Source of the DNA: Desulfobacteraceae bacterium
GTDB lineage: Bacteria; Desulfobacterota; Desulfobacteria; Desulfobacterales; JALSRD01
Assembly (NCBI GenBank): GCA_027061725.1
Contig: JAMOVG010000244.1
Location: 1 to 36,291 of the forward strand
DNA length: 36,291 nt
Reading direction: 5' to 3'
Under the pieces are notes generated by a model. The model ran no database searches. It was not told the DNA's origin and saw nothing but the letters and a program-made list of their open reading frames with translations. This document shows positions 15,156 through 23,347 of the stretch, one piece after another (the stretch's first letter is position 1; every line of letters begins with the position of its first letter). The translations under genes and the position numbers were made by a program.

Positions 15156-16954
15156 GGGTTGCTCTTCTCTCCTTGCGGCGGCTGCGGCGGAAGATAGACG
15201 GTGAACCGGGTGCCGCCGCGGGGGGCGTCCTCGATGCTGATGGTTCCGCCGTGGGCCTCGATGATCTTGTACACGATGGCCAGCCCCAGGCCCGTGCCGG
15301 TGGTCTTGGTGGTGAAGTAGGGGTCGAAGATCTTGGAACGGTTTTCCTCGGGGATGCCCATGCCGGTGTCCGTGACCGATATCTGTACACCGCCGTCCGC
15401 AGCGGCCTGCGCTGCCACCGTCAACCGGCCGCCGTCGGCCATGGCCTCGATGGCGTTGAGGTAGAGGTTGAGCAGGCACTGTGAAAAGCGGTCCGGATCC
15501 AGGGAAAGCGGCGGCAGATCTTCGGCAATGGAAAGCCGTATCCCGATGCCGTGCATTCCGGCATCCTGCTGCACCAGGCGTACGGAGTGGCGCAGTACGT
15601 CCGCGAGGTCCGTCCGGCGGCGGCTGAGCTCCGAAGGGCGCGCGAAGTCCAGCAGTTCGCTGACCACCCGGTTGAGCCGCTCCACCTCCCGCACCATGAC
15701 CTCGGCGGCCTCGCGGTCGCTGCTGCCCGCCGCGAATTTCTGGCCGAAATAGCTGGCCAGCCCCTTGATGGAACTGAGCGGGTTGCGGATTTCGTGGGCC
15801 ACACCGGCCGACAGGCTGCCCAGGGCGGCCAGCTTTTCCTTTTGCCGGATCTCATCCTGCAGCCGTTTGACTTCCCCGAGGTCGCGGAGGATGAGGATGT
15901 GCCCCACGAAATGGCCGGCTTCGCTGACGATGCGCGAGGCCGAGACGCTGAGGGGCACCCGGCGGTCATCGGCAAAACGGCACTCGACTTCTCGTTCGAG
16001 CACGGTGTCGCCGCTGTCGGCCGCCGCGATCAGGCGGCACAGGACCTCGGGAAGCACTTCTTCGGGCCGGCGCCCGCGAATGCTTTCGGCGTCAAACCCG
16101 CCGATATTTCCGGCGGCGGCATTGACGAAGGCGATGCGCCCCTGGCGGTCGGTGGCGATGAGGCCCACCGGCAGGGAAGTGACCACCTCGTCGGCAAAGG
16201 CGCTGGTGTCCTGAAGCTGGCGCTTGGTGGCGCGGTAGCTCTGGGCCCAGAAAAGCGCCATGAAACCGCCCACGCCCAGCAGCAGCAGCACGGCCGAAAC
16301 GACCAGGGTATTGCGGATATCTTCACGACGGGCGGACTCGAACGGCGTGGGATCAAGGCCCACCAGGATAATTTGCCGCTTGGCGCGGCGGTCGGGTCCG
16401 AAGCACCAGTCGTTTTCGGGCAGGTGGCCCATGCCGCGGCGCTTCATCCTATCGGACATGCGCTGATGCCAGCGTTGCGCGTCTTTCGGGAAGGGCCGGA
16501 AAAAACGGTAGACTTCGAAGGCTCTGCGCCCGTCGGGCAGCACGACCATGTGCCAGCGGGGGCTGGCCCCCGGCGCCAGCCGCTGCAGGGAGAAGCCGGG
16601 CCGCAACAGGCGGCCGACTTTCTGCGGGTCGCTGTGCGCCAGCACCCTGCCGCTGGAATCGACAACGCTCAGGTACAGCACGTGGGGCAGGCGGCCGGTC
16701 TCTTCCAGCAGCGACTGGACCTGTTTGCCGCCCCACATCATGCCCATCATGCCCGTGCGTGCGCCGGCTTCCACCGCACGGATCAGGGCGGCGCCCTTTT
16801 CACTGAGGATCTGGGACTGATAGCGCTTTTCCTGGTGATAGTTGCGCACCGACAGCACGGCCACGATGAGCAGCAGCAGTGCAACGGCCGCCAGGATCAG
16901 CCAGATGGAAACCGGCTGGCGGGGTATGTTTCTCTGGACGGAATTCGTCGTCAT
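15152..16954 (-). CDS. Membrane sensor histidine kinase (ZraS-like)
   Basis: A 600-residue kinase with two membrane helices (about 17-37 and 217-237) that bracket a periplasmic sensor domain of 180 residues. That domain is unusually rich in Met, His and Trp: RTGMMGMMWGG at about 67-75 and the RWHQRMSDRMKRRGMGH run near 161-177, both plausible metal ligands. A PAS domain (about 255-360), a HisKA domain with H387 (AGVAHEIRNPLSSIKG) and an HATPase domain (DTGMGIPEENRSKIFDPYFTT, GTGLGLAIV) follow. The start at 16954 is the first ATG that gives a short positive N-terminus before the first helix; its ribosome site is weak. A promoter is visible about 190 bases upstream. Copper, zinc or silver sensing is plausible but not decided. 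Confidence 0.92.
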   Translation of the reverse strand: MTTNSVQRNIPRQPVSIWLILAAVALLLLIVAVLSVRNYHQEKRYQSQILSEKGAALIRAVEAGARTGMMGMMWGGKQVQSLLEETGRLPHVLYLSVVDSSGRVLAHSDPQKVGRLLRPGFSLQRLAPGASPRWHMVVLPDGRRAFEVYRFFRPFPKDAQRWHQRMSDRMKRRGMGHLPENDWCFGPDRRAKRQIILVGLDPTPFESARREDIRNTLVVSAVLLLLGVGGFMALFWAQSYRATKRQLQDTSAFADEVVTSLPVGLIATDRQGRIAFVNAAAGNIGGFDAESIRGRRPEEVLPEVLCRLIAAADSGDTVLEREVECRFADDRRVPLSVSASRIVSEAGHFVGHILILRDLGEVKRLQDEIRQKEKLAALGSLSAGVAHEIRNPLSSIKGLASYFGQKFAAGSSDREAAEVMVREVERLNRVVSELLDFARPSELSRRRTDLADVLRHSVRLVQQDAGMHGIGIRLSIAEDLPPLSLDPDRFSQCLLNLYLNAIEAMADGGRLTVAAQAAADGGVQISVTDTGMGIPEENRSKIFDPYFTTKTTGTGLGLAIVYKIIEAHGGTISIEDAPRGGTRFTVYLPPQPPQGEKSNP

Positions 16955-17144
16955 GAAAGAGGCCGCATACGGGCACGATTCCGTGCGCCGCCGAAGCAAT
17001 CCTGTTCTTTTGGAACCCGGACGCCCGCTGCGCTGCAAACGATCGGCCGGGAGCCGTCAACGATGGTTGGCTTTGGCCAGGCCCGCGGAATAATACTGTT
17101 GATTTCAGGACCGTGACACGCAGCGAGAGCTGAATTACAGGCGG

Positions 17145-17173
17145 ATGATACGCGATGGTGGGTATTTTGTAAA
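17145..17173 (-). promoter_or_regulatory. Sigma-70-type promoter of the ZraS/ZraR-like operon
   Basis: On the minus strand: TTTACA (5 of 6), a 17-base spacer and TATCAT (5 of 6). It reads toward the kinase gene, leaving a leader of about 185 bases. The match and spacing are good and the local sequence is AT-richer than its surroundings. Confidence 0.65.
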
Positions 17174-17184
17174 CGCATATTCGG

Positions 17185-17352
17185 GTGCGCACGCGTTTTG
17201 TGGGTAAAAATATCCCATTTGCGGGCAACCGGTCGTGCCTGGCTTCCGGCCACCTGCGCCTCGTCCCCAAGGCCGTCACGTCCCACCGCAATGCACGGAT
17301 GCGCAAGCGGGCCATACACGACATCGCAGGCCTGACGCGCTACGCGCTGTAA
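17185..17352 (+). CDS. Possible 55-residue reading frame or gene remnant
   Basis: A GTG-initiated frame with no ribosome site encodes a basic peptide containing LRLVPKAVTSHRNARMRKRA and ending LTRYAL. From 17224 to the stop nearly all codons end in G or C, as real genes in this window do, which is the only evidence for coding. I recognise no family. It may be the 3' remnant of a decayed gene. The opposite strand is also open here, so coding direction is not settled. Confidence 0.2.
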   Translation: MRTRFVGKNIPFAGNRSCLASGHLRLVPKAVTSHRNARMRKRAIHDIAGLTRYAL

Positions 17353-17456
17353 AAGGGGCCGATTACCGTCGACAACGGAAAAAAATAGCCGCCCGCGGTC
17401 AGCGGCGCATTCCCCGCGGGGCGGGTGTTCGGCCGGCATCGGCAGGGCGTTTGCCG

Positions 17457-18455
17457 TCACCCTTTCGGCCTTCCGCCTCTTGCCGGCGTCGGCCCCTGTG
17501 CCTGGTTGACGGACTGCCCCGCCAGGATGCGCGCCATGAGCGACCCGATGTCCCGCGGGGGTGCGTCGCGCGTGTAGAGCTGGGCCAGCATGTCGTCGAA
17601 GGCGCGGGCCGGCGGGGAGAGCGGTTGATCCCTGAGCCGTGCCAGGCTCACGTCCAGCAGGGGCGGGTTTCCGGAGAGGCTCGCGGTGGCCAGCTGTCCC
17701 CTGTCCAGTTCCAGCGCCACGCAGGCGCGCACCAGTATGGAAACCCCCTCGCCGCGGCTCACCAGCTGCTTGATGAACTCGTTGTTGCCGGTTTCCATCA
17801 ATACGTTGGGGCTGAAACCGTGGCGCCGAAACAGGTCGTTGACCACCTTGCGGGTGCCGGAGCCAGTCTCTTTCATGATGAAAGGTTCGCCGGCCAGCTC
17901 GCGGAAGGCGACCGCGCGGCCGCCGGCCAGCCGGTGGCCCGGCGGCAGGATGACCACCAACTCCTCCCGGCTGAAGGGAACGAAAGCGATGCGCGGGTCT
18001 TCCGATGCCTGGGCCACCACCGCCACTTCGTTTTCAAATTCCAGCAGGCTGTGGATCATGTCCAGGGAACTGCCCTCGTCCAGGGTGATCTTGATGTGCG
18101 GATAGCTCTGGTGGAAGCTGCTGATCAGCGACGGCATGAAGTAGCGGGCGTAGGTCTTGGTGGTGCCCACCCGCAGGACTCCCCTCTTGAGCGCACGCAT
18201 CTCCTCGATGGCGTTTTCAATCTTCTGCTCGATTTCAAACAGCTGCACGGCGTATTCGTAGACCGTGCGCCCCTCGCTGGTCAGGTGCATGCGCCGGCCC
18301 CGCTTGCGGAAGAATTTGAGTTCCGTGCCGGCCTCGAAGGCCTTGATCTGGGCGGTGACCGCCGGCTGGGTGATGCACAGATCTCGGGCGGCGCGGGTGA
18401 CGTTCAGCCGCCGGGCGGTGTGGTAAAAGGCGCGCAGCTGGTTGAGGTTGAGCAT
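17457..18455 (-). CDS. LysR-family transcriptional regulator
   Basis: A 332-residue LysR-type regulator. The winged helix-turn-helix occupies 1-60 (LRAFYHTARRLNVTRAARDL, then QPAVTAQIKAFE), and the periplasmic-binding-like effector domain about 90-300. AGGAGAAGG precedes the ATG. It is divergent from the phenylphosphate synthase operon, the classical arrangement for a LysR activator of the adjacent pathway, and the shared 245-base region carries an ATC-N9-GAT palindrome. The effector is probably a pathway compound such as phenol, phenylphosphate or 4-hydroxybenzoate, but that is inference. The C-terminal 30 residues are extended and rich in Gly, Arg and Pro. Confidence 0.95.
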   Translation of the reverse strand: MLNLNQLRAFYHTARRLNVTRAARDLCITQPAVTAQIKAFEAGTELKFFRKRGRRMHLTSEGRTVYEYAVQLFEIEQKIENAIEEMRALKRGVLRVGTTKTYARYFMPSLISSFHQSYPHIKITLDEGSSLDMIHSLLEFENEVAVVAQASEDPRIAFVPFSREELVVILPPGHRLAGGRAVAFRELAGEPFIMKETGSGTRKVVNDLFRRHGFSPNVLMETGNNEFIKQLVSRGEGVSILVRACVALELDRGQLATASLSGNPPLLDVSLARLRDQPLSPPARAFDDMLAQLYTRDAPPRDIGSLMARILAGQSVNQAQGPTPARGGRPKG

Positions 18456-18551
18456 GGCCCTTCTCCTGGCAGGGGGCTTCGGCCGAGCCGGAAAACACGG
18501 TGAATCCGGGATGTTTCTGCCGGTGCAGCGGCCCGGTTGGCTAACTTTTGG

Positions 18552-18596
18552 TTATGGCATCGAACAAACTATCAGATTTTCTGATGGATACCATAA
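18552..18596. promoter_or_regulatory. LysR-type operator in the divergent region
   Basis: A perfect 6-bp-arm palindrome ATCAGA-TTT-TCTGAT at 18571-18585 fits the ATC-N9-GAT (T-N11-A class) pattern of LysR sites. It is nested inside wider arms TTATGG (18552-18557) and CCATAA (18591-18596). It ends 12 bases before the candidate -35 of the pps operon, the usual place for a LysR activator. Confidence 0.6.
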
Positions 18597-18607
18597 ATTT
18601 AATTAAA

Positions 18608-18641
18608 TTGACAGCGTCGGGTTGAATATTTCATACAAAAT
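18608..18641 (+). promoter_or_regulatory. Candidate promoter of the phenylphosphate synthase operon
   Basis: A perfect TTGACA at 18608-18613 is followed after about 18-20 bases by CATACAAAAT, a poor -10 region, as is common for promoters that need an activator. It lies about 60 bases before the ppsA start, just downstream of the LysR-type palindrome. Confidence 0.45.
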
Positions 18642-18700
18642 AAACCATTTTCACTGCGGTTCCCCCATTTTCCCGCCAAACTGACAGGAGGAGGTAGACT

Positions 18701-20545
18701 ATGGCCGACAACAAGTTCCTCAGTCCCCACGAAGTAGAGACCATTCCCGGCACCGAAGGCTGGGAGCGCATGTACCCCTACCACTACCGCTTCAGCACCG
18801 ACGACCCCGAACGGCGCAAGTACGAAGAGAACATGTTCTGGTTCAACGACGCCCTGCACTACCCGGAACCCATGTATCCCTTTGACATCATATGGGACGA
18901 GGCCTGGTTCCTTGCCCTTTCGCAGTACAACACGCGCATCTTTATGGTTCCCCCCGCCCTAGGCGTCGACCACCGCATCATCAACGGCAATGTCTACATC
19001 ACGCCGGTCCCGGTGACCGACCCCAAGGAAGTGGAAAACCGCATCCCGCTGTTCATGGAGCGCGCCGGCTATTACTACCAGAACTGGGACAAGCTCACCG
19101 GGCAGTGGGAAGAGAAGATGAAAAAGATCATCTCCGAGCTCAAACAGATCGAGATCAAGCCCCTGCCGGAGATAGAGGACATGTCGGTGGTCACTGAGGG
19201 CGCGGGCACCTCCAGCGGATATCATCTGCTGAAAGACTACGACCGGCTCATCGACCTGGGCATCCTGTGCTGGCAGTACCACTTCGAATTCCTGAACCTT
19301 GGCTACGCCGCCTACGTTACCTTCGTGGATTTCTGTACCAAGGCCTTCCCGGACATTCCCCTGCAGCGCATCACCCAGATGGTGGGCGGCATCGATGTCA
19401 TCATGTACCAGCCCGACGAGGAGCTGAAAAAACTGGCCAAGCTGGCCATCGAGCTGAAAGTGGATGGTGAAATCGGCACCGACGCCGATATCGACGAAGT
19501 GGTCCGTCGCCTGAGCAAGTCGGAAAACGGGCGCAAGTGGCTGGAGGCTTGGGACAACGCCAAGGACCCCTGGTTCTACGTCTCCACCGGCACCGGCTGG
19601 TATCACCATGACCTGAGCTGGAACGACGACCTGAACGTACCCCTGAACTCCATGCGCATTTACATCGAAAAGCTCCAGCAGGGCCTGTCCATCGACCGCC
19701 CGCTGGAGCGCATCCAGGCCGAGCGCGAGGAGATCACCCGCGAGTACCGGGCGCTGCTCAAGACCGACGAAGACCGCCAGACCTTCGATCAGCTGCAGGG
19801 CACCGCCAAGCTGGTCTTTCCGTACGTGGAGAACCACCTTTTTTACGTGGAGCACTGGTTTCACTCCATCTTCTGGAACAAGATGCGTGACGTGGCCCGT
19901 ATCATGAAAGACCACGGCTTTATCGCGGAGGTGGAGGACATCTGGTTCCTTAACCGCAGCGAGATCAAGGACGCCCTGTGGGACCTGGTGACCAGTTGGG
20001 CCACCGGCACCAAGGGCTACGGGCCGCTGCACTGGCCACCCGAGATCGCCTGGCGCAAGGGTGTCTACGAGAAATTCAAGCAGTGGACTCCCCCGCCGGC
20101 CGTGGGAACGCCGCCCGAGACCATCGCCGAGCCGTTCACCATCGTGCTTTGGGGCATCACCAACGAGTCCATGGCGGCCTGGGCCAAGCTGCGCGAGATC
20201 GGCGACCCGGACAAGGTCACCGAGCTCACCGGCTTCGCCGGTTCGCCGGGCGTGGCGGAGGGCGTGGCGCGCGTGTGCCGTTCGGTGGACGACATCAACA
20301 AGCTGGCCGACGGCGAGATCCTGGTGGCGCCCACTACCTCTCCCTCCTGGGCGCCGGCCTTTCAGAAGATCAAGGCCTGCGTCACAGACGTGGGCGGTAT
20401 CATGTGCCATGCGGCCATCGTTTGCCGCGAGTACGGCATGCCCGCCGTAGTGGGCACCGGCCAGGCCACCACCATTCTGCAGACCGGCATGAAGATCCGC
20501 GTGGACGGCGACACTGGAAAGATCACGCTCCTGGACCGGGTATAG
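18701..20545 (+). CDS. ppsA: Phenylphosphate synthase subunit A (phosphohistidine subunit)
   Basis: A 614-residue homologue of the central part of PEP synthase, as in Thauera phenylphosphate synthase subunit 1. The swivelling phosphohistidine domain is at the C-terminus (GFAGSPGVAEGVARV, then GGIMCHAAIVCREYGMP); the phosphoacceptor would be H570, essentially the position (569) described for the Thauera subunit. The rest, about 1-480, is the domain specific to this family, which holds the phenol side. The enzyme uses ATP to phosphorylate phenol to phenylphosphate, releasing AMP and phosphate, as the first step of anaerobic phenol degradation. AGGAGGAGG precedes the ATG. It is first in the operon, 12 bases before ppsB. 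Other PEP-utilising enzymes acting on related hydroxyaromatics cannot be excluded. Confidence 0.85.
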   Translation: MADNKFLSPHEVETIPGTEGWERMYPYHYRFSTDDPERRKYEENMFWFNDALHYPEPMYPFDIIWDEAWFLALSQYNTRIFMVPPALGVDHRIINGNVYITPVPVTDPKEVENRIPLFMERAGYYYQNWDKLTGQWEEKMKKIISELKQIEIKPLPEIEDMSVVTEGAGTSSGYHLLKDYDRLIDLGILCWQYHFEFLNLGYAAYVTFVDFCTKAFPDIPLQRITQMVGGIDVIMYQPDEELKKLAKLAIELKVDGEIGTDADIDEVVRRLSKSENGRKWLEAWDNAKDPWFYVSTGTGWYHHDLSWNDDLNVPLNSMRIYIEKLQQGLSIDRPLERIQAEREEITREYRALLKTDEDRQTFDQLQGTAKLVFPYVENHLFYVEHWFHSIFWNKMRDVARIMKDHGFIAEVEDIWFLNRSEIKDALWDLVTSWATGTKGYGPLHWPPEIAWRKGVYEKFKQWTPPPAVGTPPETIAEPFTIVLWGITNESMAAWAKLREIGDPDKVTELTGFAGSPGVAEGVARVCRSVDDINKLADGEILVAPTTSPSWAPAFQKIKACVTDVGGIMCHAAIVCREYGMPAVVGTGQATTILQTGMKIRVDGDTGKITLLDRV

Positions 20546-20557
20546 CGAGGAGGCATC

Positions 20558-21640
20558 GTGAAAGATCGCAAGCAATACGTACGCTGGTTCCAGGAGTGCG
20601 ACCTTGAGTCCATCCCCCTGGTAGGGGGCAAGAACGCCAGCCTGGGCGAACTGCTCAAAGCCGGCATCCCCGTACCGCCCGGTTTCGCGGTGACCACGGA
20701 GGCCTACCAGCGGTTCCTGGATGAGGGCGGTATCCGGCAGGAGATCATCCGCATCGCCGGCACGGTGCGCCCCGATGACACCGACACCGGCGAGGAGGCC
20801 AGCCGGCGCATCCGTGCCCTCATCGAGTCCACGCCTGTCAGCTTAGACATCGAGGACTACATCGGCGAGTTCTACCGGCGGCTGTCCAAGCGCAGCCGGG
20901 TGCCGGCGGTGCCGGCCGCGGTGCGCTCCAGCGCCACGGCCGAGGACCTGCCCGGCGCCAGCTTCGCCGGTCAGCAGGACACCTTTCTGTGGATCCGCGG
21001 CATGGACGACATCCTGGCCCATGTGCGCAGATGCTGGTCGAGCCTGTTCACGCCGCGGGCCATGGCCTACCGGGCCAAGATGGGTTTCGACCACGAAAAG
21101 GTGGCCATTTCGGTGGGCATCCAGAAAATGGTCAACTCCTGGACCGCGGGTGTCATGTTCACCTTGAACCCGTCCAGCGGCGATACCTCCACCATCGTCA
21201 TCGATGCCAACTGGGGCTTCGGCGAGAGCGTGGTTTCCGGCGAGTGCACGCCGGATCACTTCGTGGTCGACAAGGTGACCATGGAAATTACCAAACGCAC
21301 CATCTCGGCCAAGGAGTGCCTGTACACCGTCAACCCCGAAACCCATGCCGTGGAGCGCCACGAGATCCCCGAGGAGCGGCGCACCAACCAGTGCATCATC
21401 GACGATGACGTGGTCGCGCTGGCGCGCATCGGCAAGCTTATTGAGAAGCACTACGGCAAGCCCATGGACATCGAGTGGGCCATTGACAAGGATCTGCCGG
21501 CCGCCGGCCGGGTGATGATCCTTCAGAGCCGTCCGGAGACCGTGTGGAGCACCAAAAAGGTCGAGCCGGTGTGCAAGCCGCGCAAATCGGCCCTGGAGCA
21601 CATCGTGGCGGGCCTGGTGGCCGGCAAGAAGATTACCTGA
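20558..21640 (+). CDS. ppsB: Phenylphosphate synthase subunit B (ATP-binding subunit)
   Basis: A 360-residue protein equivalent to the N-terminal ATP-grasp half of PEP synthase/PPDK. Visible motifs are GGKNASLGELLKAGIPVPPGFAVT at the start, AVRSSATAEDLPGASFAGQ near 125-143, NWGFGESVVSGECTPD near 222-237 and DIEWAID...ILQSRPETVW near the end. It would bind ATP and phosphorylate the histidine of the A subunit. The start is a GTG with GAGGAGG before it. The split into separate A and B genes matches known phenylphosphate synthases and differs from one-piece PEP synthase. The length is similar to the 40-kDa Thauera subunit. Confidence 0.88.
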   Translation: MKDRKQYVRWFQECDLESIPLVGGKNASLGELLKAGIPVPPGFAVTTEAYQRFLDEGGIRQEIIRIAGTVRPDDTDTGEEASRRIRALIESTPVSLDIEDYIGEFYRRLSKRSRVPAVPAAVRSSATAEDLPGASFAGQQDTFLWIRGMDDILAHVRRCWSSLFTPRAMAYRAKMGFDHEKVAISVGIQKMVNSWTAGVMFTLNPSSGDTSTIVIDANWGFGESVVSGECTPDHFVVDKVTMEITKRTISAKECLYTVNPETHAVERHEIPEERRTNQCIIDDDVVALARIGKLIEKHYGKPMDIEWAIDKDLPAAGRVMILQSRPETVWSTKKVEPVCKPRKSALEHIVAGLVAGKKIT

Positions 21641-21689
21641 ACCTCCAAACCTGACATCTGATACCTTAAATAACGAAAGGAGCCACTAC

Positions 21690-23096
21690 ATGAAGGACAT
21701 GCGGGATTTTGTGGCGGTCTGCGAAGAGAAGGGACTGCTGAAACGGATCAAGGCCGAGGTGGATTGGAACCTGGAGCTTTCCCACATCGCCAAGCTCAAT
21801 GAGGAGCAGAGCGGTCCGGCGCTGCTGTTTGAAAACGTCAAGGGCTATGACACTCCGGTGATCACCAGTGTGTGCACCACGGTCGAACGGCTGGCGGTGA
21901 TCATGGGCCAGCCCGAGGACTCCAGCCTGGGAGACCTTTACGAGGCCTGGGCCAAGCTGGGCGAGAACCTGCTGCCGCCCAAGGAGATCGATCCCGCCGA
22001 CGCCCCCTGCAAGCAGAACAAGATGATGGGCGACGAGGTGGACCTGTTCAAGTTTCCGGTTCCCAAGTACTACCCCATGGACGGCGGGCGTTTCTACGGC
22101 ACGGCCCACTTCATTATCACCAAAGACCCTGACAGCGGCTGGATCAACCTGGGCACCTACCGTAGCCAGCTGCTGGGCAAGGACAAGATCGGCACCCAGT
22201 TCATCAAAGGCAAGCACGCCGACATCATGCTCAAGAAGTACCAGGCCATGGGCAAGCCCATGCCGGTGGCCTCCATCGTGGGTTGCGACCCGCTGCTGTT
22301 CATCCTGGGAGCGGCGCGGGTATCGGCCTTCGTTTCCGAGTACGACGTGGCCGGCGCCTTGCGCGGAGAACCTGTGGAGGTGGTGCGCGGCGAGACCGTA
22401 GACCTGCCGATTCCGGCCCACGCCGAGATCGTGGTGGAGGGCGAGGTGGACGCCGAGAAGTTCATGGACGAGGGCCCCTTCGGCGAGTACACCGGCTACT
22501 ACTCGGGCGTGGGTACCGATCCGCGCAATTTTATCGACGTAAAATGCGTGACCTACCGCGACAACCCCATCTTCTGGGGCACCACCGTGGGCCGCGCCGT
22601 GACCGACACCCACATGACCATGGCGCTTTCCTACGGCGCCAACCTGTGGCAGCAGCTGCTGGCCATGAAGATCCCGGGCTTGAAGGGCGTCTACTGCCCG
22701 CCCGAGGGCTCGGGTCGTTTTCTGGCCATCATCTCGGTCAAGCAGATGTACCCCGGTCACGTGGACCAGGTGCTCACGGCCGCCATCTCCACCGAGATGG
22801 GCGCTTACGGGCTCAAGACAGTTATCGTGGTGGACGACGACATCGACCCCTGGGACATCCCGCGGGTGATGTACGCCCTGAGCTTCCGCTTCCAGCCCAA
22901 TCGCTGCCAGATCATCAAGCGCGGCCGCTCCACGCCGCTGGACCCGTCGCTGCCCATCAACGCCCGCGAGATCACCGGGCGGCTGCTGATGGACGCGACC
23001 ATTCCCTACGAATGGAAGGAAAAGCCGATTCCCATCGAACTGGACCCCGAGGTGGTAAAACGGGTCAAGTCGCGCTGGTCCGAGCTGGGATTGTAG
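21690..23096 (+). CDS. UbiD-family decarboxylase, phenylphosphate carboxylase-like
   Basis: A 468-residue UbiD-fold enzyme that uses prenylated FMN. The conserved EGPFGEYTGYYS segment (about 264-275), the MGAYGLKTVIVVDDDIDPW region and the surrounding Arg/Glu-rich core are all present. In Thauera the UbiD-like alpha and beta subunits carboxylate phenylphosphate to 4-hydroxybenzoate; here a single UbiD gene directly follows ppsAB, so it is the likely carboxylase. AAAGGAG precedes the ATG. Its cofactor would come from the UbiX downstream, with an LpdD-like chaperone. There is no second UbiD, gamma subunit or delta phosphatase in the window, so they are either elsewhere or not needed. A reversible 4-hydroxybenzoate or catechol-type decarboxylase is the alternative. 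Confidence 0.85.
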   Translation: MKDMRDFVAVCEEKGLLKRIKAEVDWNLELSHIAKLNEEQSGPALLFENVKGYDTPVITSVCTTVERLAVIMGQPEDSSLGDLYEAWAKLGENLLPPKEIDPADAPCKQNKMMGDEVDLFKFPVPKYYPMDGGRFYGTAHFIITKDPDSGWINLGTYRSQLLGKDKIGTQFIKGKHADIMLKKYQAMGKPMPVASIVGCDPLLFILGAARVSAFVSEYDVAGALRGEPVEVVRGETVDLPIPAHAEIVVEGEVDAEKFMDEGPFGEYTGYYSGVGTDPRNFIDVKCVTYRDNPIFWGTTVGRAVTDTHMTMALSYGANLWQQLLAMKIPGLKGVYCPPEGSGRFLAIISVKQMYPGHVDQVLTAAISTEMGAYGLKTVIVVDDDIDPWDIPRVMYALSFRFQPNRCQIIKRGRSTPLDPSLPINAREITGRLLMDATIPYEWKEKPIPIELDPEVVKRVKSRWSELGL

Positions 23097-23121
23097 CCGG
23101 CGGGGAAAGCAAAAGGGATAA

Positions 23122-23241
23122 ATGCGACGAGGCACAAAGAAAGAAGCCGGGCGCCTTTGGCAGTAGGTCGCCAAAGGCGCGCCGGGCATGTTTCTCTGGC
23201 GCCCCGGATGTACATCGGAGCGAAGGCCAAAGACGCCCGGC
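23122..23241 (+). promoter_or_regulatory. Structured intra-operon leader with short peptide and alternative hairpins
   Basis: In the 251-base gap between the UbiD and Tm-1-like genes, arm I (23146-23161, GCCGGGCGCCTTTGGC) can pair with arm II (10 bp, 23152-23161 with 23170-23179) or with arm III (23226-23241), 15 of 16 positions. The two pairings exclude each other. A 14-codon frame (23122-23166, MRRGTKKEAGRLWQ, AAGGG before its ATG) ends within the first loop, so ribosomes on it would cover arm I. This resembles an attenuator or mRNA-processing switch, but no T tract follows arm II, so transcription termination is not shown. Confidence 0.4.
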
Positions 23242-23347
23242 GCGGGGTTGCGGGAACTTATCGGGAAAGGACTTGGCACAAAGCAATGGAGGGGGAGATT
23301 GCTTGATATCCTCTCCGGAAAATAATCCCACAGACGAAAAAGACGCT

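Larger units (their letters stand above)
16955..17456. other. 502-base intergenic stretch upstream of the ZraS-like gene
   Basis: This is the only gap over 300 bases. It contains a good minus-strand sigma-70 promoter (17145-17173), perfect AAACGC / GCGTTT arms around 17171-17196 just upstream of that promoter, and a short plus-strand reading frame with coding-like base usage (17185-17352). The 5' leader of the kinase mRNA (16955 to about 17138) shows no feature I recognise. Confidence 0.5.

Noticed and set aside
22283-23347. An upstream in-frame extension of the Tm-1-like gene through the UbiD gene
   Set aside because: It runs through the UbiD coding region in another frame and has Arg/Gly-rich shadow composition; family similarity begins near 23348.
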